Source of the DNA: Alphaproteobacteria bacterium
GTDB taxonomy: Bacteria > Pseudomonadota > Alphaproteobacteria > ATCC43930 > CGMCC-115725
Assembly: GCA_019237175.1 (NCBI GenBank)
Contig: JAFAHP010000688.1
Coordinates: forward strand, 1 to 8,766
Reading direction: 5' to 3'
DNA length: 8,766 bases
Shown: positions 1-5,721 of the stretch, piece by piece
Layout of the letters: the number at the start of each line of letters is the position of its first letter
Numbering within the stretch: the stretch's first letter is position 1
Program-made: the position numbers and the translations under genes
The notes under the pieces: model-generated
What the model was told of the DNA's origin: nothing
Databases searched by the model: none
What the model saw: only the letters and a program-made list of their open reading frames with translations

Positions 1-33
1 AGGCCGCAGGAATATTCGCGCAAGCTGCCGACT

Positions 34-57
34 CCGCCGGCGCTATTCCGTCGGCGG
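34..57. terminator. GC-rich hairpin at the end of the minus-strand remnant
   Basis: Positions 34-42 (CCGCCGGCG) pair with 49-57 (CGTCGGCGG) in a nine-base-pair stem with one G-T pair and a six-base loop, CTATTC. The loop contains the TAG stop (45-43) of the minus-strand remnant, so the hairpin sits exactly where a terminator or mRNA 3'-end stabiliser for that reading would lie. No T-run follows on either strand, so it is not a canonical intrinsic terminator. It could also be chance pairing in GC-rich DNA. Confidence 0.3.
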
Positions 58-398
58 TGCAAGCAGTTCGCGGGAAGCGTCGGGGGCTTCCACCGACGGG
101 ACCGGCGCTCCTTGAACCGTGTCGCCGATCGCATCCCGGATTTGCCGTTGCGGCTGGACACGCAGATCATCGCGAATAATCGAGACCAGCGCGTCGATTT
201 CACTACTGGGTTCGATCTCGCTCCTGCCCAGGCGGTCGTTTGGATCTTGAGTTGGCGCAACAGACGCGCCGACGCCAAGCCGACCCCAGGATCAACTGTG
301 CCTGTCTCACCCAATGGATAACGTGATAAGTACTCACGGGCTCGATCAAGATCCGTTCCCCTATCGTTTGCCAGGGCGCCAGCGGACAGCGCTGCTGC
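43..398 (-). pseudogene. Possible broken gene, unrecognised, two-frame reading
   Basis: I do not recognise this protein. Read on the minus strand, 398 down to about 243 is open and gives a natural-looking sequence containing ANDRGTDLDRAREYLSRYPL and DPGVGLASARLLRQLKIQ. From 240 down to the TAG at 45-43 a second frame continues with NDRLGRSEIEPSSEIDALVS, then IIRDDLRVQPQRQIRDAIGD, and ends in LLAPPTE. The two join if one base is missing near 241-243, so this looks like one gene carrying a single-base frameshift. The part upstream of 398 is closed by a TAG at 401-399, and no ATG, GTG or TTG lies at a sensible start, so the 5' end is also lost or shifted. A plus-strand frame, 1-321, is open over the same stretch but is arginine-rich and reads like an antisense shadow. 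The composition is soluble and alpha-helical, with no membrane segment or known motif. It is divergent from the exporter gene to its right. The coding call rests on amino-acid character and moderate third-position GC only. Confidence 0.35.
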
Positions 399-510
399 CT
401 ACTCGTCCTTGCCCAAATTTTATGCATTGCTGGTTTGCGTCTTTGCGTTGTTGCTGTCCGACGCGAGGCTTCGCTACAGAGGCTTCTTTCGCCTGGCGAA
501 TGGGGACGAT
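322..510. other. Upstream region of the exporter gene, no intact gene
   Basis: This stretch lies between the plus-strand stop at 321 and the proposed exporter start at 511. Up to 398 it overlaps the minus-strand remnant. The exporter frame is open back to an ATG at 409, but 409-510 has mixed third-position composition and encodes a segment unlike the normal N-terminus of this transporter family. I treat it as leader rather than coding. No convincing -35/-10 pair or operator palindrome was seen. Confidence 0.4.
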
Positions 511-2033
511 TTGACCGACAAATCCGTGACCGGCCAGCAAGTCCGCCATTATCACTCGGACGAGGCCCGTAGCGCGCGGCGCTTGGTGCTGACGGCGGTC
601 ATGATGGCGACGTTTATGGCGGCGATGGAGAGCACGATCGTCGCCACCGCGATGCCGACCATCGTCGCTGCGCTCGGGGGGTTTCGGCTGTTCAGCTGGG
701 CGTTTGCCGCGTATTTGCTGACCCAGGCGGTGACGATCCCGATTTATGGGCGGCTCGCCGATCTTTACGGGCGCAAGCGCGTGTTTTTTGCGGGGACCGG
801 ACTGTTTCTGGTTGCCTCGGCCTTGTGCGGCCTCGCCTGGGCGATGGTGCCGCTGGTGTTGTTCCGCGCGCTGCAGGGTGCGGGTGCGGGCGCCATCCAG
901 CCGATTGCAACCACGATCATTGGCGACATCTACGAGCCCGAAGAGCGTGCCCGGATCCAGGGTTACATCTCTGGTGTCTTCGGGGTCGCGGCGATCATCG
1001 GCCCGATGCTCGGCGCTTTATTAGTGCAGCAAGTAACCTGGTCTTTGGTGTTCTGGATCAACCTGCCGATCGGGGCCATCACATTCGTGATGTTCGCTCT
1101 GTTCCTGCATGAACGGCGGGTGCCGCGTCGCCATCGCCTCGACTACCTCGGCTCTGCCTTGATGATGTTCGGGGCCGGTGCACTGATGCTCGCCATCGTC
1201 GAGTTCGGGAACTCGGCTGATGCTTCGACGATCGCGGCACTCGCAGTAGCAGGCATCGGAGCGCTCGCAGGGCTAGCGGCGCATGAGCGCGACGCCGCTG
1301 AACCGATCCTGCCGTTGCGGTTGTGGCGCCATCGTGTCATCGCAGTCGGCAGCTTCAGCGGGTTTACCGCCGGGATCGTCATGATGTCGATCAACGGCTT
1401 TCTGCCACTCTATGTGCAAGGAGCCATGGGGCGCAGCCCTACGGCAGCAGGGATCGCACTCGGTTCTGCTTCGGTCGTTGGACCTTCGCCAGCGTCGCTG
1501 CGGGTAGGCTCATGATTCGCACTTCTTACCGGCAAGCGGCGACGGTCGGCGGTTTGTCGCTGATTGTCGGCGCCGCGGTGCTGATCACGATCGGCCCGAC
1601 GAGCGCGTTATTCTGGCCGGTTGTCGGCTCGCTGATGATCGGCGTCGGCATGGGTTTTTGCAACACGTCGTTTCTGGTCTCGACCCAGGCAAGCGTCGGC
1701 TATGGCGAGCGGGGTGCGGCCACCTCGTCGATCATGTTTATGCGCATCGTCGGCAATTCGGTAGGTGCTGCGGTGTTCGGCGCGATCCTGAACTTTGGCG
1801 TCGGCCGCTATATCCCCGAGGCCGGTAACGCGGTCAACCGGCTGCTGCAGCCGACCGGCCGACAGGGGCTCAGCCCCGTGATGATTGTCCGCGTCAGCGA
1901 AGCCATCGCCGCTGGACTGCACAATGTCTACCTCGTCGCCGGCCTGGTCGCGATCGTCTGCTTGGCGCTGGCCTTGGCGCTACCTGCGCGGCTCAACCCG
2001 ACCCGTTCCGCGGCGACCCCGAGCGAGGGCTGA
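511..2033 (+). pseudogene. DHA2-family (EmrB/QacA-type) MFS drug exporter, frameshifted
   Basis: This encodes an inner-membrane drug:proton antiporter of the 14-TM DHA2 branch of the major facilitator superfamily. Restoring one base gives about 507 residues, normal for the family. Visible signatures, numbered from TTG 511, are MESTIVATAMPTI in TM1 (39-51), motif A GRLADLYGRKR (80-90), antiporter motif C GVFGVAAIIGPMLGAL (155-170), and the WINLPIG segment after TM6. The frame opening the gene runs to a stop at 1515, while the true continuation (WTFASVAAGRLM onward) is two frames over. The break is at 1477-1479, where GT-TGG lacks one base between Val322 and Trp. Both halves keep family-like sequence and high third-position GC to the TGA at 2031-2033, so the lesion is either very recent or a sequence error. 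I chose TTG 511 because GGGGA (502-506) precedes it and coding character begins there; ATG 409 and GTG 526 are alternatives. No adaptor or outer-membrane gene adjoins. The substrate is unknown. Confidence 0.88.
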
Positions 2034-2070
2034 CGCCCCGCCAACTTGCCTGTTTGGGGAGCGGCGCCGA

Positions 2071-2091
2071 GAGCTGGAATTATTCCGGCTC
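2071..2091. terminator. Hairpin between convergent exporter and GMC genes
   Basis: The 61-base gap between the exporter stop (2033) and the GMC stop (2095) contains a nine-base-pair stem. Positions 2071-2079 (GAGCTGGAA) pair with 2083-2091 (TTCCGGCTC) through one G-T pair around a three-base loop, TTA. Its position between two converging genes suits a shared bidirectional terminator. There is no T-run on either side, so efficiency cannot be judged. Confidence 0.4.
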
Positions 2092-2094
2092 AAC

Positions 2095-3741
2095 TCATGC
2101 GACAATGGCGGGCGTGGTTGTCGTCGCGCTGCGGGTGCCGGTGCGGTCGGAGAGAAGCATATCAGCGCCTTTTTCAGCAATCATGATCACCGTTGCGTTG
2201 GTGTTGCCAGAGACTACGGCCGGCATGATCGAGGCGTCGATCACGCGTAGGCCGTCGACGCCGCGCACGCGCAACTCGGTATCGACGACGGCAGCCTCCC
2301 CGCTCCCCATCATGCAGGTCGAGGTCGGGTGAAAGGTGGTGCCGGCGGTCTCTTTGATGTGCTCAAGCCATTCTTCGTCGGTGTCGGTCGCCGGTCCCGG
2401 CAAGAATTCGCCGGCAACGAGCGCTGCCATCGCTGGGCTCTCAAACACCTCTCGCGCGATGCGCAACCCCGCGATCAGCGTGTCCTTGTCGGTCTGGGTC
2501 GATAGATAATTGGGCTGAATCGCCGGAGGGATCGCCGGGTAGGGCGAGCGGATCCGAATCCAGCCGCGGCTTTCCGGCCGGCACGGAATGCAGGTCAGTT
2601 GGCAGCCCGGGAAATCGTGCATTTGTTCACCCGGCCTGACGAAACTGCCGGCCAGGAACTGGTACTGGACGTCGGGAGACTCGAGGCCGGGACGGGTGCG
2701 CACAAAGAGCCCGATCGGTGCTGCTCCCATCATCAGCGGACCGCGCCGCTGGAACGCCCATTCGAGCCCGGCGCGCGCCTGCAGCCGCCAGTTGCGCGAG
2801 ATCTCGTTTAATGTATTCGCGCGGCGCACACGGTAGACAACGCGCGAGTTCAGATGGTCCTGTAAATTCTCGCCGACCCCCGGCAAGTCATGGACGACGG
2901 GGACGCCATAGCTCTGCAACAGGTCGCCGGGGCCGACGCCGGACAACTGCAAGAGATGGGGCGAGTTGATCGTACCGCCCGCCAGGATCACCTCATACCG
3001 CGCCCGTGCTTGGTAGACGATACCGTTCTGGGCGTATTCGAGGCCGATCGCGCGGCGACCGTCGAACACGACACGGTGGGCGAGGGCATTGATTTCAACC
3101 TTCAGATTAGACCGCTTGAGCGCCGGTCGCAGATAGGCGACCGCGGCGCTACAGCGCCGCTTGTTGCGCACGGTCACCTGTAGCGGGCCAACACCATCCT
3201 GTTCGCTCCCGTTAAAATCACTGTTGCGGCGATAGCCAGCCTGCTCCGCCGCGGCGATAAAGGCGTCATGCAATTCGTGCTCGCCACGCAGATCGGTGAC
3301 GTCGAGCGGCCCGCCGGCGCCATGATGGTCGTCAGCACCGCGCTCCTGGTTTTCGGCACGGCGGAAATACGGCAACACGTCTTCATACGACCAGCCGGCA
3401 TTACCGAGCTGGCGCCACTGATCAAAATCCTGACGCTGGCCGCGGATGTAAATGAGGCCGTTAATCGAGCTCGACCCGCCCAAGACTTTGCCGCGCGGCC
3501 ACGGCAGACGGCGGCCACCCAATTCGGGCTGCGGCTCGGTTTGGAACTGCCAGGTGATCTTTGGATGATAAATGTTGCGGTAAAAGCCGGCCGGGATATG
3601 AATCCACGGGTTCGTATCCTTCCCGCCGGCTTCGAGCAAAAGCACCCTTGTGCGCACATCCGCACTCAAACGGTTGGCCAAGACGCAGCCGGCCGAACCC
3701 GCGCCCACGACGATGTAATCGACTTCCCCGCGATACTGCAT
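2095..3741 (-). CDS. GMC-family FAD-dependent alcohol dehydrogenase/oxidase
   Basis: This is a cytoplasmic flavoenzyme of the glucose-methanol-choline family that oxidises an alcohol using bound FAD. It has 548 residues from the ATG at 3741, typical of bacterial members. The N-terminal dinucleotide-binding motif GAGSAG (13-18) is followed by LLLEAGG, whose Glu37 is the usual ribose ligand. GMC signature 1 is RGKVLGGSSSIN (83-94) and signature 2 is GGTINSPHLLQLSGVG (255-270). The C-terminal active site shows HPTSTCMMG with His471 as likely base and SGNTNAT (511-517), where Asn513 or Asn515 replaces the second histidine, as in choline-type enzymes. No signal peptide or membrane segment is seen. 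ATG 3741 has GGGA five bases upstream (CCGGGAAAGCT); an in-frame ATG at 3774 would add 11 residues but has a weaker site. The substrate could be choline, a polyol, or an aliphatic or terpene alcohol; no betaine-aldehyde dehydrogenase gene is adjacent, so betA is not supported. It is divergent from the SDR gene. Confidence 0.93.
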   Translation of the reverse strand: MQYRGEVDYIVVGAGSAGCVLANRLSADVRTRVLLLEAGGKDTNPWIHIPAGFYRNIYHPKITWQFQTEPQPELGGRRLPWPRGKVLGGSSSINGLIYIRGQRQDFDQWRQLGNAGWSYEDVLPYFRRAENQERGADDHHGAGGPLDVTDLRGEHELHDAFIAAAEQAGYRRNSDFNGSEQDGVGPLQVTVRNKRRCSAAVAYLRPALKRSNLKVEINALAHRVVFDGRRAIGLEYAQNGIVYQARARYEVILAGGTINSPHLLQLSGVGPGDLLQSYGVPVVHDLPGVGENLQDHLNSRVVYRVRRANTLNEISRNWRLQARAGLEWAFQRRGPLMMGAAPIGLFVRTRPGLESPDVQYQFLAGSFVRPGEQMHDFPGCQLTCIPCRPESRGWIRIRSPYPAIPPAIQPNYLSTQTDKDTLIAGLRIAREVFESPAMAALVAGEFLPGPATDTDEEWLEHIKETAGTTFHPTSTCMMGSGEAAVVDTELRVRGVDGLRVIDASIMPAVVSGNTNATVIMIAEKGADMLLSDRTGTRSATTTTPAIVA

Positions 3742-3874
3742 AGCTTTCCCGGTCTCGCTTCTCAGCGGCGACATTCTAACGATTTTCTCGCCGGGAGCAT
3801 CCCTTCGCTCAGAAAGGCAGCGACCATCTCAATTGCTATCGGGCCGAGGTCGCAGGGGGTTGATCTCGAGCTGT

Positions 3875-3910
3875 TGCCGTTGAGCGGCAGAGTTGATTTG
3901 CTATCGGCAA
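3875..3910. promoter_or_regulatory. Candidate operator: two spaced dyads upstream of GMC gene
   Basis: Two small inverted repeats with five-base spacers lie close together: TGCCG-TTGAG-CGGCA at 3875-3889 and TTGC-TATCG-GCAA at 3898-3910. Their centres are 22 bases apart, about two helical turns, so a dimeric regulator could bind both on one DNA face. The second resembles the TTGC...GCAA pattern of E. coli MarR sites, though with a five- rather than four-base spacer, and sits in a looser 25-base palindrome (3892-3916, 7 of 10 arm positions). They lie 130-170 bases upstream of the GMC start. Arms this short occur often by chance. Binding by the MarR protein encoded in this window is inference. 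Confidence 0.22.
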
Positions 3911-4330
3911 CCAAACGTCCCGTTTCTCATCCCAGGGAGCGACCGTTATTGCGAAGGCGCGGAATCACCAAGCCGAGGTCAGAACCTTCGCACATCAGCA
4001 CCATTGCAGCAGTCTGTCTGGTTCCGGTGACGAAAATGGGACGGGCATCCTGCGCGAAGACATCAAAGGAGAGCGCGCCGCACCGCCGATCGGCTGCTGC
4101 ACCGCGACAAGATCGACCGGCAGCAATTGCACCACTATTGAAGTGCGCGCGGACGCCGGCGGCGACAATCGTTTCAGGCGAGCAGCTTCAATCGGGCGCG
4201 CTCTTCGCGGTCGCCTCCGCGGCACCCACGTCGTTGACATCGTCCACGGCGTGCGCGCAATGATCCCGAACACCCTGTTCACCGATGAGTTGCGACGGCA
4301 GATCGGGGTCGTTTAGCCACAATTCAACAG

Positions 4331-4364
4331 GCCCCCGGAAGGTAAGAGGAAGAAATGCGGGGGC
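4331..4364 (+). promoter_or_regulatory. Inverted repeat in the SDR leader
   Basis: GCCCCCG at 4331-4337 is the exact reverse complement of CGGGGGC at 4358-4364. In RNA this makes a seven-base-pair, all-GC stem with a 20-base, almost all-purine loop. It begins 14 bases after the TAG (4316) of the possible upstream remnant and ends 13 bases before the SDR ribosome binding site. It could terminate upstream transcription (though no T-run follows), act as a leader structure affecting SDR expression, or be an operator half-site pair. Confidence 0.35.
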
Positions 4365-4377
4365 AACGCTATTTATT

Positions 4378-4384
4378 GAGGGAG
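4378..4384 (+). promoter_or_regulatory. Ribosome binding site of the SDR gene
   Basis: GAGGGAG at 4378-4384 lies eight bases before ATG 4393. It fixes that ATG as the start rather than the in-frame ATG at 4285, which would add 36 residues unlike an SDR N-terminus. Starting at 4393 puts the glycine-rich motif at residues 11-18, as expected for the family. Confidence 0.7.
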
Positions 4385-4392
4385 AATCGCCG

Positions 4393-5145
4393 ATGAGGCT
4401 CGAAAACAAGGTCGCGCTGATCACGGGTGCCGCATCCGGAATGGGCGCAAGCATGGCGCGGATCTTTGCCGGCGAAGGCGCCAAGGTCGTCGTTGCCGAT
4501 GTGCTAGAGGACGAGGGCAAGGGAGTTGTCGCCGACATCACGCGAGCGAACGGTGCGGCGATGTTTTACCGTCTCGACGTAGCGGACGAGGCGCAATGGA
4601 AGGCGGCGGTCGATGCGGCGCTCGCCGCCTACAACCGCCTCGACATTCTTGTAAACGATGCCGGGCTGAGCGGCAGCGCCGTCGAGGATCTGTTCGATGC
4701 CGCTGCCTGGGATCGGTTGATGGCGGTTAACGCCCGCGGCGTCTTTCTCGGCATGAAGTTCGCGATCCCTGTCATGAAAGCCCAGGGCGGCGGCGCAATC
4801 ATCAACATATCGTCGATTTCGGGTATTACCGGCCAGCACGGGGTGCATGTCGGCTACAATGCCTCAAAGGGCGCGGTACGTACCCTGACCAAGGCCGCGG
4901 CGGTGCAACACGGCGCGGACAATATTCGCATCAATTCGGTGCACCCCGGGCTGATGCCGCCGATGCGCTCGTCGGGACGTACCGCCGATCCGGAAGTCCG
5001 CGCTGCGATGCTGCGCCAAGTGCCGATGGGCCGGGCTGGCCGACCAGAGGAAGTTGCCAACGCCGTCCTGTTTCTCGCCTCGGAAGAGGCCTCATACATC
5101 ACCGGCGCCGAGCTGTGGGTCGATGGTGGCTATCTCGCGACCTAG
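4393..5145 (+). CDS. Classical SDR-family NAD(P)-dependent oxidoreductase
   Basis: This is a 250-residue soluble short-chain dehydrogenase/reductase with a single Rossmann domain, interconverting an alcohol and a ketone. The sequence shows the cofactor motif TGAASGMG (11-18), Asp36 after the second strand (VVVADV), which favours NAD over NADP, LDV (61-63), and the catalytic tetrad Asn113 (VNARG), Ser141 (NISS), Tyr155 and Lys159 (YNASK). HPGLMPPM (184-191) follows strand six, and the C-terminus WVDGGY is typical of tetrameric classical SDRs. The conserved NNAG motif reads NDAG (88-91), a substitution worth noting but not expected to abolish folding. Length and start are standard. Homologues of this type are often named glucose, cyclopentanol or 3-oxoacyl-ACP dehydrogenases, and sequence alone does not give the substrate. 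It is divergent from the GMC gene and converges with the MarR gene 15 bases away. Confidence 0.93.
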   Translation: MRLENKVALITGAASGMGASMARIFAGEGAKVVVADVLEDEGKGVVADITRANGAAMFYRLDVADEAQWKAAVDAALAAYNRLDILVNDAGLSGSAVEDLFDAAAWDRLMAVNARGVFLGMKFAIPVMKAQGGGAIINISSISGITGQHGVHVGYNASKGAVRTLTKAAAVQHGADNIRINSVHPGLMPPMRSSGRTADPEVRAAMLRQVPMGRAGRPEEVANAVLFLASEEASYITGAELWVDGGYLAT

Positions 5146-5155
5146 CTTTCGCGGG
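5134..5155. terminator. Weak hairpin at SDR/MarR convergence
   Basis: Positions 5134-5140 (CTCGCGA) can pair with 5149-5155 (TCGCGGG) through seven pairs including one G-T, around an eight-base loop that holds the SDR stop codon. It spans the short gap between the SDR and MarR stops, where a shared terminator would be expected. There is no T-run and the stem is modest. Confidence 0.2.
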
Positions 5156-5160
5156 CCGCA

Positions 5161-5721
5161 CTAGCCGACGACGCGATCGACGAAGGCGGCGGCGGTGAGT
5201 TCGGCCCCTCCCGAACGCTCGCTCGAGGCTTCTTCCTGCAGCAGCAGATTGTCTTTAACGCTGGCGAGCGCCGCGATCAGCGCCTCGCGCGCCCCGGCGG
5301 GGAGCCCGGCAAAAGCCTCCTCGCGGATCGACAAGTTGATTTCGAGGATGCGCTCGACCACCGGCCGCGCTGCCGGCATCAGCCACAGCGTCCGCACGCG
5401 CCGGTCAGTCGGATGGGCGCGACGCTCGACGAGACGTTCCTCATACAGTTTGTCGAGCATGCGCACGAGCGCGATCGGCTCGATATCGAGCCAGTTCGCC
5501 ACCTCAGCTTGGCTGACCCCCTCTTTGCGGGCGACATAGAGCAGCACCGCCGCCTGGCGCCGGGTAATCGGCAGTCCGGTGTGCCGCACCGCGCGCTCGA
5601 ACCGTCGTTTGACCAGCCGCGAGACGTCGTGGACGAGAAACCCAAAGCTGCGATCGGCGGCTGGGAGCGTTGCCGTCTCGGCGGGTTCGGTGATCACGTG
5701 GTTACGCAACATCGCCGTCAC
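5161..5721 (-). CDS. MarR-family transcriptional regulator
   Basis: This is a dimeric winged-helix regulator of the MarR family, 186 residues from the GTG at 5721. The family typically represses efflux or catabolic genes and is released by small phenolic or lipophilic ligands. The DNA-binding core spans about residues 52-116. It includes ITRRQAAVLLYVA, the helix-turn-helix around SQAEVANWLDIEP (70-82) with recognition helix ALVRMLDKLYEERLVER, and the wing RAHPTDRRVRTLWLMP with the family DRR triad at 106-108. Long helices at both ends form the dimer interface. The GTG overlaps the permease TGA as GTGA and follows a CAGGGGGCGGA purine tract; an ATG at 5712 with GGAG eight bases upstream would give 183 residues and is equally plausible. 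It is the distal gene of the RND transcript, so it probably regulates that operon from a promoter outside the window. Control of the neighbouring oxidoreductases is also possible. Confidence 0.92.
   Translation of the reverse strand: MTAMLRNHVITEPAETATLPAADRSFGFLVHDVSRLVKRRFERAVRHTGLPITRRQAAVLLYVARKEGVSQAEVANWLDIEPIALVRMLDKLYEERLVERRAHPTDRRVRTLWLMPAARPVVERILEINLSIREEAFAGLPAGAREALIAALASVKDNLLLQEEASSERSGGAELTAAAFVDRVVG

Larger units (their letters stand above)
3742..4392. other. Divergent intergenic region with gene remnants
   Basis: About 650 bases separate the two divergent oxidoreductase genes and hold no intact gene. Several short stretches read like real protein but in different frames. 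On the plus strand these include 4203-4316 (RGTHVVDIVHGVRAMIPNTL then FTDELRRQIGVV and TAG at 4314-4316) and, in another frame, ADRLLHRDKIDRQQLHHY ending at about 4139. On the minus strand IAIEMVAAFLSEGMLPARKS runs into a TGA at 3764-3762. These suggest a decayed gene or genes, but none can be joined with confidence and none is recognised. The section nearest the GMC gene carries two small dyads (3875-3910), and the section nearest the SDR carries an inverted repeat (4331-4364). Both are listed separately. Confidence 0.45.

Noticed and set aside
1..321. Plus-strand frame open from the left edge to 321
   Set aside because: It is arginine-rich with antisense-like character. The opposite strand gives more protein-like sequence, although neither is proven.
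1470..1490. Programmed ribosomal frameshifting in the MFS gene
   Set aside because: There is no slippery heptamer or A-run at the site, and this transporter family is not known to use recoding. Mutation or sequence error is simpler.
2095..3741. Calling the GMC enzyme choline dehydrogenase (betA)
   Set aside because: Similarity is at family level only. No betaine-aldehyde dehydrogenase, BetI or choline transporter gene is nearby.
4234..4262. TTGACA at 4234-4239 as a -35 box for the SDR
   Set aside because: No acceptable -10 hexamer lies 16-18 bases downstream, and the hexamer falls within a coding-like segment.
3268..4263. 331-codon plus-strand frame
   Set aside because: Its first half is antisense to the GMC gene, and the rest runs through the intergenic gap with composition unlike a real protein and no recognisable motif.
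4188..4541. 117-codon minus-strand frame overlapping the SDR start
   Set aside because: It overlaps the well-supported SDR on the other strand. It is Ser/Ala/Pro-rich and typical of an antisense reading.
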